Shown one piece after another: positions 24,751 through 34,882 of a stretch of DNA of 64,000 nucleotides. Under the pieces are notes generated by a model, which worked only from the letters and a program-made list of their open reading frames with translations, was not told the DNA's origin and did not search any database. The DNA comes from Allomuricauda sp. (GTDB taxonomy: Bacteria; Bacteroidota; Bacteroidia; Flavobacteriales; Flavobacteriaceae), in NCBI RefSeq assembly GCF_028280385.1, contig NZ_JANQLX010000010.1, positions 100,882 through 164,881 on the forward strand, read 5' to 3'. Numbering within the stretch: position 1 is the first letter of the stretch; every line of letters begins with the position of its first letter. Position numbers and translations under genes: made by a program.

Positions 24751-27431
24751 TTAACCGTATCCTTTTCTTTTTCCTTTTTGCCCAATAGATTGCCCAAAAT
24801 GGATTTGGCCGTGTTTTTCACCGGATCTTCTTTGGATGCCGTGGAATCTGGTGTTTCTTCCTTTTTACCAAGCAAGGACCCCAAAGTTTCCTTTACCCCG
24901 TTGGATGTAGTCTCTGTTGAATCGTTTTCATCATTTTTAAAAACATCGGCAATCAGGTCCTTGGCCTTATCCTTCCCTTGGTTGACCAATTTCTGTTTTT
25001 GGATCTCCACCAACTGATTGGTCAATTTGGTAACTCCTGAGGACAAATCAGTGGTAATTTTGGGCTGGGTATAGCTCCCCCCAATGTTCGCCACAACCGG
25101 AATGGTCAAGTTTTCCAAATCGGAATCGTCTATTTTGGCGATAAGGTTATTTACCTCACTCCCAAGATATTTGGCCGGGACATCTACGGTGGCATTGTAC
25201 TGGAGTTTTTGGTCAAAACCATGACTGCCATCTACATTTACAGCGATATCCTTGTACTTCAAATTAAAGGGTTTCACCTTCACTTCGCCATTATCAAAAC
25301 TTAAGGCGGCCTTAAGATCGCTTAGATCTAAATCTTCTGTGTTCAGAAAGTTTAACTGGCCATTTAATGATGATAATAAGGGGGCTTTTTGGGCATCTAC
25401 CTTGGTAGCCAGCAATTCGGCCAAAAGGTTTCCTGAAATGGAAGCCAGATTTGGGGTGAAATCGTCCTTTAGATTGCCCGATATGTTCATATCTGAATTA
25501 AAGGTTCCTTGCAAGGCACTTGCCAAGGGAGCCAACACTTTAAACAGGTCCAGCGAACTAAAGGAATCTCCAATATTGAAATCCTTCATTCCCAAATCCA
25601 TGTCAAAAGTAGCCTCTTCTGCTTTTGTTGATACGGAGCCATTTACATCCAGGACACCGCCAAATAAATTGGACTGGAGACCTTGAACTGTTGCGGTTTC
25701 ATCCTTGATGATCAATCTGCCCTTAACATTGTTCAATTTTAAATTGTCGTACAGGACAGTTTTGGCGCTAGCATCAATGGTGCAGTCCAAAAAGGAAGGA
25801 ATCTTGATACGTTCTTCCACTGGCTCCGTGTTCGTTTCGGTATTTTCATTTTCGCTGCTTTCCTCCACCATAAAATCGTTAAGGGCAAAAGTGTTCGAAA
25901 CCAAGTCAAAATTCCCCTCCACGTTTTCATCATTGAACATAAACCCCAATAAATTGGCCAATGTTCCGGTTGCACTGAAATCCGTCGTTCCCGTTTTTCC
26001 CTTAAAAGACTCCAACACTACTTTGTCGGGAGTAAAATTAACCCCCGCTGATTGAATCGCTACGGGATGTTTTAGTTCATCGGACTGATATTCAAAATCC
26101 TGCAAGGCCAAATTTCCCTGGGTTCGGGTATTGGCGTAGTTTTTACGCTCCAATGAGTGCATGTCAAACGCAGTAGTCACATTGGCCGTTAAAATACCCT
26201 TTAGTCCATAGTCCTCAGGTACCGGATAGGCCTGGGAGATATTGGCCAGGTTGATTTTCCCGTCCATTTTGGCATTTACTTTGGTATTGCCCGTTAGATC
26301 ACGAATCTTGGCATTCATATCAAACTTGTCCTGATCAATGACAAAGGAAAGTCGGTTAATATCCAGGTAGGTATCTTCCGTAATCCCAGTTTTGTTATGG
26401 ATTTCGGTATCAATATGCACATTGCGGACGGATTTAGGCAGGTCAGGGTACTTGAAGGAGGCATTATCCGATTTTACCTTGATGTTAAAGGTGGGTATGT
26501 GGTTGTCATCCACTACTCCCTTAAAAATGCCATTGACCTCAAAGTTTCCAGTAGTTGTTGCGTCTTCAATATTTGAGGCGTACGCTTCTGGAATAACGGC
26601 CAGGAAATTTTTAAAATCCGATGAAGGGGTTTTAAAACTAATATCCACCTCCTGGTCGTTCTCATTGACTTTCACAAAACCGTCAAAAACCAATGGCAAT
26701 TGATTCACCATTGCCTTGTTGTCCAAAAACGAGTATTTGTTTTCTTTTAAATCAATGCCAATTAGGGCATCTAGATAAATCTTATTGTGGTTCAGGTATT
26801 TGGTGCCGTCCATTTCAAAGGAGACCAAGGCATCAGTCAATGTTTTCAACTCAGAGCTATCCAGCGAAAGGTCACCGCTTCCGCTATGGTTCATTTCTGA
26901 AATGGCCAAAAACAGGCCACTGCCAAGGTCGTGGTATATAATCTCAGAATCGCTAATGGTGTAGTTCTGCATGGCAAGGGTAAAGCTGTTGGATGCTTCT
27001 TGGGCAGGCCCTTCTGCTGAAGATTCCTCCTTACCTATATCATAATTCGCCTGTTCATTGGCATCCACTTTTATGGAAAGCATAGCCTTTTCAATTGCCA
27101 AACTTTTGATGACAATGGGTTCTTCGGCCGACTTAAAAAGTTCCGAAATGCCCATTTTCAAGGCTATTTCGTCCGATGCAAAAAGGGTATCCCTCTCAAA
27201 AGGGGCTTTATTGACCAGGGAAATGTTCTGGAGTTCCACATATGCGTTGGGAAAACCCTTGATCAAGCTCAATTTGGCGGCATCAAAATCCAGGGTGGCA
27301 TGGATATTCTGGTTCACCTTATTCTTGATGATATCGGCTATTTTTCCCTCCAATAGCAAGGGAAGGGCGATAATCAATCCGACAATTACAAGCAAGGCCA
27401 AACCTGTAATCTTTAGTAGTTTACGTTTCAT
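24747..27431 (-). CDS. AsmA-family inner-membrane protein
   Basis: A large 894-residue protein with one N-terminal membrane anchor ('KITGLALLVIVGLIIALPLLL') followed by the long beta-rich periplasmic groove of AsmA/TamB-type proteins, for example 'LDFDAAKLSLIKGFPNAYVELQNISLVN', and the AsmA C-terminal region around 700-820. AsmA-like proteins are thought to bridge lipid transport between membranes. The last ~90 residues are a low-complexity Lys/Asp/Thr/Ser stretch containing two similar copies of 'LLGKKEE', a small internal repeat. It is downstream of sppA and the queuosine-precursor transporter on the same strand. Confidence 0.85.
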   Translation of the reverse strand: MKRKLLKITGLALLVIVGLIIALPLLLEGKIADIIKNKVNQNIHATLDFDAAKLSLIKGFPNAYVELQNISLVNKAPFERDTLFASDEIALKMGISELFKSAEEPIVIKSLAIEKAMLSIKVDANEQANYDIGKEESSAEGPAQEASNSFTLAMQNYTISDSEIIYHDLGSGLFLAISEMNHSGSGDLSLDSSELKTLTDALVSFEMDGTKYLNHNKIYLDALIGIDLKENKYSFLDNKAMVNQLPLVFDGFVKVNENDQEVDISFKTPSSDFKNFLAVIPEAYASNIEDATTTGNFEVNGIFKGVVDDNHIPTFNIKVKSDNASFKYPDLPKSVRNVHIDTEIHNKTGITEDTYLDINRLSFVIDQDKFDMNAKIRDLTGNTKVNAKMDGKINLANISQAYPVPEDYGLKGILTANVTTAFDMHSLERKNYANTRTQGNLALQDFEYQSDELKHPVAIQSAGVNFTPDKVVLESFKGKTGTTDFSATGTLANLLGFMFNDENVEGNFDLVSNTFALNDFMVEESSENENTETNTEPVEERIKIPSFLDCTIDASAKTVLYDNLKLNNVKGRLIIKDETATVQGLQSNLFGGVLDVNGSVSTKAEEATFDMDLGMKDFNIGDSFSSLDLFKVLAPLASALQGTFNSDMNISGNLKDDFTPNLASISGNLLAELLATKVDAQKAPLLSSLNGQLNFLNTEDLDLSDLKAALSFDNGEVKVKPFNLKYKDIAVNVDGSHGFDQKLQYNATVDVPAKYLGSEVNNLIAKIDDSDLENLTIPVVANIGGSYTQPKITTDLSSGVTKLTNQLVEIQKQKLVNQGKDKAKDLIADVFKNDENDSTETTSNGVKETLGSLLGKKEETPDSTASKEDPVKNTAKSILGNLLGKKEKEKDTVN

Positions 27432-27467
27432 AATTTGGGAATTTGTACCAAAGTAAGAAAGAAGTGG

Positions 27468-28175
27468 TCAATCCAGGTTAATCTCCTCTCCTATTTTTAA
27501 GTTAAATCTTTTCCTTAGTAGATATACGAAAAGATAGAGCAAAGGGGTGTCCAACAGGGCAATAAAAACTTTAAAGAGGAAACCACTGATGACAAGACCA
27601 TAGAAAAGTTCCCATGGAATCTCCCCAAAAGCACACAGCAATAGCACCACCGTAAAGGTGTCTATGAATTGGGAAGAAAAGGTAGAAAAATTGTTCCTGA
27701 GCCATAGGTATTTGCCCTTGGTAATACGTTTCCAGAAATGGTACAGCTGTATATCGATGAACTGGGCCAACAAATAGGCCATCATGGAAGCGAAGACTGC
27801 AACCACCGTATTTCCAAATACGGATTTGAACATTTCATTATCTACCGGCGACCAGTCGGTTGCTGGGGCAATATTTGCCGTGGTAACGATCAAAAGCGAG
27901 AAAAACGATGCAAAAATTCCAGCGATGACCACCTGGTTGGCTTTTTTCTTTCCAAAAATTTCCGATATCAAATCGGTGATCAAAAAGGTGATGGGATATG
28001 GTAAAATCCCCACCGAAATCTCAAATAATGGGGCTCCAAATACTTTAATGTCCCCAAACGGATTCCAATAAAAAAACTTTTGAAAAATAAGGTTGGAGAC
28101 CACCAAGGAGGTGATGAACAATGCCCCTAAATAGAGATAAATGGAAAACGCAAATTTTTTGTCCCTTTGCGTCAT
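27468..28175 (-). CDS. Queuosine precursor transporter (YhhQ/VUT family)
   Basis: The 235 residues contain about six transmembrane helices. Family marks are 'YPITFLITDLISEIFGKKKANQVVIAG' (the P-x-T-F-x-x-D signature) and 'SSQFIDTFTVVLLLCAFGEIPW' near the end, with 'AYLLAQFIDIQLYHFWKRITKGKYLWLRNN' between. The E. coli homologue YhhQ imports preQ0/preQ1 for queuosine. It ends 36 bases before asmA and starts 2 bases after sppA stops, so the three are likely one operon. No queuosine synthesis genes are in the window. Confidence 0.85.
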   Translation of the reverse strand: MTQRDKKFAFSIYLYLGALFITSLVVSNLIFQKFFYWNPFGDIKVFGAPLFEISVGILPYPITFLITDLISEIFGKKKANQVVIAGIFASFFSLLIVTTANIAPATDWSPVDNEMFKSVFGNTVVAVFASMMAYLLAQFIDIQLYHFWKRITKGKYLWLRNNFSTFSSQFIDTFTVVLLLCAFGEIPWELFYGLVISGFLFKVFIALLDTPLLYLFVYLLRKRFNLKIGEEINLD

Positions 28176-28177
28176 TC

Positions 28178-29938
28178 TTATTTAATGTTTAGACTAAATG
28201 GCATTCTGGCCTGGATTCCCTTTTGGTCGGAGATTCTTTTAAACTCCTTTAGGAGCTTATAGGCTTCGGCCCCAATCTCTTCTTGGACCACACTTTCTCC
28301 CCACTGGGATTTCGCTCCGGCCATATCATCCATGAACTTTTGGAAATTGGACTTGTACTTTGGATATTTTCGTATGCCAAAAGATTCCAGTTCCGCCAAG
28401 TTGGCTGCTGCTTCAATGGCATCGTCCAAACTGCCCAACTCGTCTACCAAGCCTATTCTTTTGGCATCCACACCGCTCCAGACCCTTCCTTGGGCCAGTG
28501 AATCCACTTGGGCCAAGCTCATGTTCCGGCCAGCTGCCACCCGTGCTAAAAAGGTCTCGTAGGTATCTTCAATACCTTCTTGCACCACTTCCCTAAAGTT
28601 CTCGCTCATGGGTTCGAACAAGGAATAATCAACCGAGTTTTTGTTGGTGCCCACCTGCTCCGCATTGATTCCTATTTCCCCTGCCAACTTATGCACATTG
28701 GGTATGGTGCCAAATACCCCTATTGAACCCGTTATGGTGGTGGGTTCCGCGTAAATCATATCGCCCGCCACGCCAATATAGTACCCTCCGGAAGCGGCAA
28801 CGTTTCCAAAGGAAACCACAACCGGTTTTTCTTCTTTTGCCAATTCAACGGCACGCCAGATAATATCGGAAACCAATGCACTGCCCCCAGGCGAATCCAC
28901 CCGAAGTACTATGGCCTTGACAGCATCATTTTTTACGGCCTTTTCCAATGCCCGCGTCACCGCTCCCTGCCCTAAAAATTCCTTTCCACCTTCCCCATAA
29001 TAAATCTCACCTTGGGCATACACCACAGCGATTTTATCTTTTCCAGAACGAAGTGTTCTTCGACTTGAAAGGGTCAGATAGTCCTCAAAATCCACATAGT
29101 TGGGTGATTCATCAGCATCCAGACCCAATCGTTCCTTTAATAGGCCCTCATATTCATCAAAGTGGACACGACCGTCAAGAAGTCCGCTATTTACGGCATA
29201 CTGAGGGGTTCTCCCTCCCAAGGTATCCGCAATAATGTTCAATTGGTTCACGCTCATTCCCCTGGAACTTCCAATTTCACCCAACATCTGATTCCAAAGG
29301 GAAGTGAGGAGTTCTTGGATCTGTTGCCTGTTCTCCTGGCTCATGGTATCGGATAGATAAGGCTCTACCGCACTTTTGTATTTTCCATGCCGGATGACCT
29401 CCATTTTTATTCCGGTTTTTTCTTGAAGGTCTTTGAAGTATAGGACTTCGGTAGCCAAGCCCTTGAAATCCATGGCACCAACCGGATTAAGATAAATTTC
29501 GTCGGCCACACTGGCCAGATAGTAGTCTTTTTGGGTAAAAAAATCGGAATGTGCGCTCACAAACTTTCCTGTGGCCTTAAAATCCTTAAGGGCCTTTCTG
29601 ATTTCCTGGGTCTGGGCCAGTCCGGCCTGAATAAAACTAGTGGTCAGGCTAATGCCCTCTATTTTGTCGTCTTGTGAAGCCACTTTTATCCCATGTAGGA
29701 TGTCGTCCAACCCAACCTCATCTTCCCAAAGTCCAGTAAATGGGTCAGTTTCATCTGTCCCCACATAATCCCTAATGGGCTCGGTGAAGCTGATTTCCAA
29801 AACGGAATTTGGTTTTATATTGATTCCATCGTCTGTATTGCCAACCAAAAACAGGAAAATGAAAAACATGGCCATCAAAATTCCAAACGCCACCAAACAA
29901 CCCAAAATCGCGGCCAACAGATTTCCCAAAAACTTCAT
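28178..29938 (-). CDS. sppA: Signal peptide peptidase SppA, 67-kDa type
   Basis: Start placed at 29938 ('MKFLGNLLAAILGCLVAFGIL'), giving 586 residues with an N-terminal anchor. The two SppA repeats are present: the N-terminal half has the catalytic Lys region 'VIRHGKYKSAVEPYLSDTMS' and the C-terminal half the nucleophile Ser in 'SFGNVAASGGYYIGVAGD', followed by 'TTITGSIGVFG'. It degrades cleaved signal peptides in the membrane. A TATCTTTG promoter element lies just upstream on the same strand. Confidence 0.92.
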   Translation of the reverse strand: MKFLGNLLAAILGCLVAFGILMAMFFIFLFLVGNTDDGINIKPNSVLEISFTEPIRDYVGTDETDPFTGLWEDEVGLDDILHGIKVASQDDKIEGISLTTSFIQAGLAQTQEIRKALKDFKATGKFVSAHSDFFTQKDYYLASVADEIYLNPVGAMDFKGLATEVLYFKDLQEKTGIKMEVIRHGKYKSAVEPYLSDTMSQENRQQIQELLTSLWNQMLGEIGSSRGMSVNQLNIIADTLGGRTPQYAVNSGLLDGRVHFDEYEGLLKERLGLDADESPNYVDFEDYLTLSSRRTLRSGKDKIAVVYAQGEIYYGEGGKEFLGQGAVTRALEKAVKNDAVKAIVLRVDSPGGSALVSDIIWRAVELAKEEKPVVVSFGNVAASGGYYIGVAGDMIYAEPTTITGSIGVFGTIPNVHKLAGEIGINAEQVGTNKNSVDYSLFEPMSENFREVVQEGIEDTYETFLARVAAGRNMSLAQVDSLAQGRVWSGVDAKRIGLVDELGSLDDAIEAAANLAELESFGIRKYPKYKSNFQKFMDDMAGAKSQWGESVVQEEIGAEAYKLLKEFKRISDQKGIQARMPFSLNIK

Positions 29939-29959
29939 GCAACAAATTTTATTTACGGC

Positions 29960-29967
29960 CAAAGATA
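29960..29967 (-). promoter_or_regulatory. -7 promoter element (TATCTTTG) for sppA
   Basis: Exact TAnnTTTG match on the minus strand, 22 bases before the sppA ATG, in the 67-base divergent gap with the HPPK/dNK gene. No clear TTG at the usual spacing. Confidence 0.45.
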
Positions 29968-30005
29968 ACCATTGTTGATTGTTTTGTTATTTTGTTTCCT
30001 TGAAT

Positions 30006-31151
30006 ATGGGTCAAATACAACACGCATACCTTTCGCTGGGGAGCAATCTGGGCAATCGTACACTAACACTGCAAAAAGCCGTTTTGGAAATTGGCAAAAA
30101 TGCCGGTCAGGTCAAGGCGGTTTCCTCCGTTTATGAAAATGGCGCGGTAGGTTTTGAGGGCGCGGATTTTATGAATGCCTGCATTGCCCTGGAAACCGAA
30201 CTGGGCCCAGAGGAACTACTTGCCGAACTTCTTAAAATTGAGGAAGCTTTTGGGCGAAAACGTTCGGATGAAGGGGGCTATGCCTCACGTACCCTGGACA
30301 TTGATATCGTGTTTTATGGCGAAATGGTCATTCAGAATGAATCGCTTACCATCCCCCATCCCAGTATGCAGGAGCGCAATTTTGTTTTAAAGCCCATGGC
30401 GGATATTGCCCCACAGTTATACCATCCTGTTTTAAACAAGGATGTGAGAAACCTGCTTCAGGAATGCAAGGACCGAAACCAGCTCAAAAAGACCTCGGTC
30501 AAACTATTTAAGAATAGGGCCTCCTTGTTTTCCCAACTGCAGTTTCTGGCCATTGAAGGAAACATAGGGGCCGGGAAAACCACCCTTTCCAAGATGATCG
30601 CGGACGATTTTAATGCCAAATTGGTATTGGAGCGTTTCGCTGACAACCCATTTCTGCCTAAATTTTATGAAGATCAAGCGCGCTATGCATTTCCTTTGGA
30701 AATGTCCTTTTTAGCGGATAGGTACCAGCAATTTACTGATGATACTTCGCAATTTGATCTCTTTAAAAGCTTTATGGTCAGCGATTATGACATCTTCAAG
30801 TCGTTGATCTTTGCCAAGATTACCCTACAGCAAGAAGAGTTCAACCTATACCGTAAGGTTTTTAATTTTATGTACCGAGAGGTCAAAAAACCGGATATCT
30901 ACGTCTATCTCTACCAAAATACGGAACGTTTGATCTCCAACATCAAGAAAAGGGGCCGCGAATATGAACAGAACATCCCGATGGATTATCTGGACAAAAT
31001 CAATCAGGGTTATCTGAATTTTATCAAGGCAAATCCCCACCAAAACAGTATGGTTTTGGATATGAGCGACTTAGATTTTGTAAACAATCCAAAGGATTAT
31101 GAACATGTTTTGGATGCCCTTGTGGAACGGATTCTAGAGCTGTTTTTTTAA
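30006..31151 (+). CDS. folK: HPPK-deoxynucleoside kinase fusion protein
   Basis: One 381-residue protein with two enzymes. Residues 1-155 are hydroxymethyldihydropterin pyrophosphokinase (folate synthesis): 'YLSLGSNLGNR' at 8-18, 'FGRKRSDEGGYASRTLDIDIVFYG' at 82-105 including the metal-binding DID, then 'IPHPSMQERNFVLKPMADIAP'. Residues 178-381 are a deoxynucleoside kinase: P-loop 'GNIGAGKTT' at 185-193, 'ERF' at 209-211, 'DIYVYL' at 297-302 and a LID 'RGREYE' at 316-321. There is no stop or frameshift between the parts. Such fusions have been reported in aquatic flavobacteria, where the kinase prefers deoxyadenosine. Start at 30006 keeps the canonical HPPK N-terminus. Confidence 0.9.
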   Translation: MGQIQHAYLSLGSNLGNRTLTLQKAVLEIGKNAGQVKAVSSVYENGAVGFEGADFMNACIALETELGPEELLAELLKIEEAFGRKRSDEGGYASRTLDIDIVFYGEMVIQNESLTIPHPSMQERNFVLKPMADIAPQLYHPVLNKDVRNLLQECKDRNQLKKTSVKLFKNRASLFSQLQFLAIEGNIGAGKTTLSKMIADDFNAKLVLERFADNPFLPKFYEDQARYAFPLEMSFLADRYQQFTDDTSQFDLFKSFMVSDYDIFKSLIFAKITLQQEEFNLYRKVFNFMYREVKKPDIYVYLYQNTERLISNIKKRGREYEQNIPMDYLDKINQGYLNFIKANPHQNSMVLDMSDLDFVNNPKDYEHVLDALVERILELFF

Positions 31152-31243
31152 GAGAATTTTTGGAAAATGTTTGGATATAACGAATGGTTTTATTTTATTA
31201 GACCTCTCGAAATGAGAAACTAACTAACTCAAACTATATGTTT

Positions 31244-31268
31244 AGCCCTGATTTTTCAGGGCTTTTTT
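31244..31268 (+). terminator. Intrinsic terminator of the HPPK/dNK gene
   Basis: Perfect 8-bp stem (31244-31251 with 31256-31263), TTTT loop, then six T, a G and more T. It reaches into the stop codon of the convergent methyltransferase gene. Confidence 0.88.
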
Positions 31269-31807
31269 GTTTTTTGGGCGTTGAGTTTGTTCCATATATC
31301 CCATACCACCACTCCAGCACTTACTGAAATGTTCAACGAGTGTTTGGTCCCAAATTGAGGAATCTCCACCACGGTATTACAGGCAGAAACCACCTCTTGG
31401 GAAACCCCCTTTACCTCGTGTCCGAAAATCAAGGCAAGGGTCTGCTGGTCCGAAGGGTCGAAGTCATGCAGCATCACCGCTCCCTCAGCTTGCTCCACGG
31501 CCATAGTATATACCCCTTTTTCTTTTAATTCCCCAACGAGTTCCAAGGTGTCTTTTCGGTATTCCCATGCCACACTATCGGTAGCGCCAAGGGCCGTTTT
31601 GCGGATATCCTTATGGGGCGGGGTGGCCGTGATTCCGCAGAGGTACACTTTCTGGATCAGAAAGGCATCCGCCGTCCTAAACACCGAGCCAATATTGTTC
31701 AAACTGCGAATGTTGTCCAAGATCAAAATCAAAGGTGTTTTTTCCGCGGATTTAAATTCTTCCACATCCAACCGCTTCAATTCGCTGTTCTCTAGTTTGC
31801 GTTTCAT
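31256..31807 (-). CDS. TrmH/SpoU-family RNA 2'-O-methyltransferase
   Basis: A SPOUT knot methyltransferase of 183 residues. Motif 1 'ILDNIRSLNNIGSVFRTADAF' (here split by numbering around 30-50), motif 2 'LALIFGHEVKGVSQE' and motif 3 'VEIPQFGTKHSLNISVSAGVVVWDIW' are clear and carry the conserved Asn, Arg, Glu and Ser/Asn residues. It should methylate a ribose 2'-OH in tRNA or rRNA using SAM; which nucleotide is unknown. The ATG at 31807 is used; the frame could also start at TTG 31816. It is divergent from mutS with a 104-base gap. Confidence 0.88.
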   Translation of the reverse strand: MKRKLENSELKRLDVEEFKSAEKTPLILILDNIRSLNNIGSVFRTADAFLIQKVYLCGITATPPHKDIRKTALGATDSVAWEYRKDTLELVGELKEKGVYTMAVEQAEGAVMLHDFDPSDQQTLALIFGHEVKGVSQEVVSACNTVVEIPQFGTKHSLNISVSAGVVVWDIWNKLNAQKTKKP

Positions 31808-31840
31808 ATTTTTCAACTATCCCGGCAAAAATATCAACAA

Positions 31841-31848
31841 TAATTTTG
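31841..31848 (+). promoter_or_regulatory. -7 promoter element (TAATTTTG) before mutS
   Basis: Exact TAnnTTTG match 63 bases before the proposed mutS start. On the opposite strand 31826-31833 reads TATTTTTG and could serve the methyltransferase gene, so this gap probably holds back-to-back promoters. Confidence 0.4.
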
Positions 31849-31911
31849 GGAAATGGTGGAAAACGGTACATTCGTTCCAACCTCTTCAACCAAAATTCAA
31901 TTTAAAGCACA

Positions 31912-34533
31912 TTGGCAGGTTCATCCAAATCGAAAAAGGTTACTCCTTTAATGCAACAATACAATGCGATCAAGACCAAACATCCTGATGCGCTATTGCT
32001 TTTCCGTGTTGGGGATTTCTATGAAACGTTTGGGGAAGATGCCGTCAAGGCCTCCAAAATATTGGGCATTATCCTTACCCACAGGAACAACGGAGGGGAT
32101 AAGACCGAATTAGCCGGGTTTCCACACCATTCCCTGAATACCTATTTGCCCAAATTGGTCAAGGCGGGTCAGCGGGTGGCCATTTGTGATCAATTGGAAG
32201 ACCCCAAGCTCACCAAAAGTATTGTGAAAAGGGGCGTCACCGAGCTGGTTACCCCCGGGGTGGCCTTGAATGATGATATTTTATCTGCCAAAAGCAATAA
32301 TTTTCTTTGCGCAGTACACTTCGGGCGACAAAAATTGGGCATCTCCTTCTTGGATATTTCCACAGGAGAATTCCTGACGGCAGAAGGCAGTTCGGAGCAG
32401 ATGGACAAATTGCTTCAAAACTTTGCCCCTAATGAAGTACTGATCAGCAAAAACCACAAAAAGGAGTTTATAGAAACTTTTGGGTCGCAATTCCATAGTT
32501 TTTTTCTTGAAGATTGGATTTTTCAGGAGGATTACGCCCAAGAAAGTCTCAACTCCCACTTTAAGACCAAAACGCTTCAAGGTTTTGGCGTTGATCATTT
32601 AAATTATGGTATTGTGGCCTCCGGTGCCGTGCTCCACTACTTGGGTGAAACCCAACATAAACGACTACAGCACATCACCAAAATCCAAAGGATCCCAGAA
32701 GAGGAATATGTTTGGATGGACCGTTTCACCATCCGTAACCTGGAGCTGTACCATTCCACCAACCTGAATGCGGTGACTTTGGCCGATATCATCGACAAGA
32801 CCTTGTCACCCATGGGTGGCAGGATGCTGAAACGATGGTTGGCCCTTCCACTAAAGAATCTGGAAAAGATCAGGGAACGTCATCAGGTGGTTGCACAACT
32901 GAAAGAGGATGAATCCATTTTGGATTCCTTTCAGCATTGGATGAAACAAATTGGAGATCTGGAGCGATTGATTTCCAAATTGGCCACGGGCAAGATCAAT
33001 CCCAAAGAGGTCATCCAACTAAAAAATTCGCTCGAGGCCCTGGTTCCCATCAAGCAATCGGCCGAACAAAGCCCCAATAACTCCTTAAAGAAAATCGGTG
33101 ACCGATTGGATGCCTGTGACGCACTCCGTGCCAAAATAAAACAGGTACTAAATGAGGAAGCACCGGTAAACCTTGCCAAGGGAAACACCATAGCCAGTGG
33201 ATACTCCGAAGAGCTGGACGAATTGAGAAATTTGGCTTTTTCGAGCAAGGACTACCTGGATAAAATGTTGGAACGGGAAACGGAGCTTACGGGCATTACC
33301 TCCCTTAAAATTGCCTCCAACAATGTATTCGGTTACTATATTGAGGTTCGCAATACGCACAAGGACAAAGTCCCGGAGTCCTGGATCAGAAAACAGACCT
33401 TGGTCAATGCAGAACGCTATATCACCGAGGAACTCAAGGAATATGAGGCCAAAATTTTAGGTGCCGAAGAACGCATTTACAATCTGGAACAACAGCTTTT
33501 TGAGCAACTCTTGGTTTGGATGCAGGAATATATTGGTCCGGTGCAACAAAATGCGCATTGGGTGGCCCAGTTGGACTGTCTTTGTGGCTTTGCGCAATTG
33601 GCAAAGGAAAATGGGTACATTCAGCCCAACATGACCGATTCAACGGTCCTGGAGATCAAGGAAGGCCGGCATCCCGTAATTGAAAAGCAACTTCCGTTGG
33701 GTGAAAGTTATGTGGCCAATGATGTGCACCTTGACCGGGAGGAACAACAAATCATAATGATCACGGGGCCCAACATGAGTGGTAAATCGGCCATACTCCG
33801 CCAAACCGCATTAATTGTATTGCTTGCCCAAATGGGCAGTTTTGTCCCGGCCTCAGCGGCCCATATTGGCATTGTGGACAAAATCTTTACCCGTGTGGGT
33901 GCCAGCGATAATATTTCAATGGGGGAATCCACCTTTATGGTGGAGATGAACGAAACCGCCAGCATTCTCAATAATTTGTCTGAAAGAAGTTTGGTACTGT
34001 TGGATGAAATTGGGCGTGGAACCAGTACCTACGATGGTATTTCCATTGCCTGGGCCATTTCGGAATATCTCCACGAGCACCCTGCCAAGGCCAAGACCCT
34101 CTTTGCCACCCATTACCACGAACTCAATGAAATGTGCAACACCTTTTCGCGAATCAAAAACTACAATGTGTCCGTGAAGGAGTTGAAAGACAATGTGCTG
34201 TTCCTTCGAAAGTTGGTTCCGGGCGGAAGCGAGCACAGTTTTGGAATCCATGTTGCCAAAATGGCGGGAATGCCCCAACAGGTCATTCAGAAGGCCAATA
34301 AAATCCTGAAAAAGCTGGAAAAATCCCATTCCAGTGAAGAGATGGCCGATACACTCCAAGCTACGCAAAATGAGATGCAGTTGAGTTTTTTCAATCTGGA
34401 CGACCCGCTCTTGGAGGAGATCAAGGACGAAATCCTACATTTGGACATTGACACCCTTACCCCGGTGGAGGCCTTGATGAAATTGAATGAAATCAAACGG
34501 CTTTTGAGCAAAAAGAAAACGGCCAATTCCTAG
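31912..34533 (+). CDS. mutS: DNA mismatch repair protein MutS
   Basis: The 873-residue mismatch-recognition ATPase. '[16 protein letters not shown]' near 30-44 holds the Phe-x-Glu-type mismatch wedge, the Walker A is '[14 protein letters not shown]', Walker B is '[16 protein letters not shown]', followed by 'LFATHYHEL'. The best start is TTG at 31912, because the protein then begins '[20 protein letters not shown]' like its relatives; the first ATG (31951) would cut 13 residues. MutL is not in the window. Confidence 0.95.
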   Translation: MAGSSKSKKVTPLMQQYNAIKTKHPDALLLFRVGDFYETFGEDAVKASKILGIILTHRNNGGDKTELAGFPHHSLNTYLPKLVKAGQRVAICDQLEDPKLTKSIVKRGVTELVTPGVALNDDILSAKSNNFLCAVHFGRQKLGISFLDISTGEFLTAEGSSEQMDKLLQNFAPNEVLISKNHKKEFIETFGSQFHSFFLEDWIFQEDYAQESLNSHFKTKTLQGFGVDHLNYGIVASGAVLHYLGETQHKRLQHITKIQRIPEEEYVWMDRFTIRNLELYHSTNLNAVTLADIIDKTLSPMGGRMLKRWLALPLKNLEKIRERHQVVAQLKEDESILDSFQHWMKQIGDLERLISKLATGKINPKEVIQLKNSLEALVPIKQSAEQSPNNSLKKIGDRLDACDALRAKIKQVLNEEAPVNLAKGNTIASGYSEELDELRNLAFSSKDYLDKMLERETELTGITSLKIASNNVFGYYIEVRNTHKDKVPESWIRKQTLVNAERYITEELKEYEAKILGAEERIYNLEQQLFEQLLVWMQEYIGPVQQNAHWVAQLDCLCGFAQLAKENGYIQPNMTDSTVLEIKEGRHPVIEKQLPLGESYVANDVHLDREEQQIIMITGPNMSGKSAILRQTALIVLLAQMGSFVPASAAHIGIVDKIFTRVGASDNISMGESTFMVEMNETASILNNLSERSLVLLDEIGRGTSTYDGISIAWAISEYLHEHPAKAKTLFATHYHELNEMCNTFSRIKNYNVSVKELKDNVLFLRKLVPGGSEHSFGIHVAKMAGMPQQVIQKANKILKKLEKSHSSEEMADTLQATQNEMQLSFFNLDDPLLEEIKDEILHLDIDTLTPVEALMKLNEIKRLLSKKKTANS

Positions 34534-34588
34534 GTGCCCATACTTTTTGATACGGATATTTCCCTTTCCCTTTTGCATAAAAATTCTT

Positions 34589-34616
34589 TTGGATTTAAAG
34601 AATTATATTAAATTTG
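34589..34616 (+). promoter_or_regulatory. Promoter of the tRNA operon
   Basis: TTG at 34589-34591, 17-base spacer, TAAATTTG at 34609-34616, fitting the flavobacterial consensus. Transcription would begin near 34622 and include a tRNA-like leader, tRNA-Gly and tRNA-Leu. Confidence 0.7.
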
Positions 34617-34654
34617 CATCCGCACCTGTAAAAAGGGTGTTTGTTCTTATAAAT

Positions 34655-34693
34655 GCGAAAATAGCTTCCCGGTGCCATTTGGGAGTAGAGCAT
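34655..34693 (+). other. tRNA-like 5' fragment, possible remnant of a tRNA gene
   Basis: The first 12 bases (34655-34666) are identical to the first 12 bases of the tRNA-Gly that starts at 34738, and GTAGAGCAT at 34685-34693 repeats the end of its D-arm. The stretch between them is 18 bases instead of 8, and there is no recognisable T-arm (GGTTCGAAT) afterwards, so it cannot be a complete tRNA. A short AATCTT/AAGATT hairpin follows. Confidence 0.4.
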
Positions 34694-34737
34694 GAAATCT
34701 TTAAAAGATTCCGGCTCTGAAGTTATGCGCTTTACAA

Positions 34738-34810
34738 GCGAAAATAGCTCAGTTGGTAGAGCATCACCTTGCCAAGGTGGAGGTCGCGGGTTCGAATCCC
34801 GTTTTTCGCT
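34738..34810 (+). tRNA. tRNA-Gly (GCC)
   Basis: 73 bases without encoded CCA. Acceptor stem 34738-34744 with 34803-34809, D-arm AGCTCAGTTGGTAGAGC, anticodon loop TTGCCAA giving anticodon GCC, T-loop TTCGAAT. All cloverleaf parts pair. Confidence 0.97.
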
Positions 34811-34882
34811 CGACTTCAACTCCGCTCAGTGCTTACGGGTGGAGTTTTTTTTTGCAGTCCAATGCCATGCCCTGGCAGGCAT

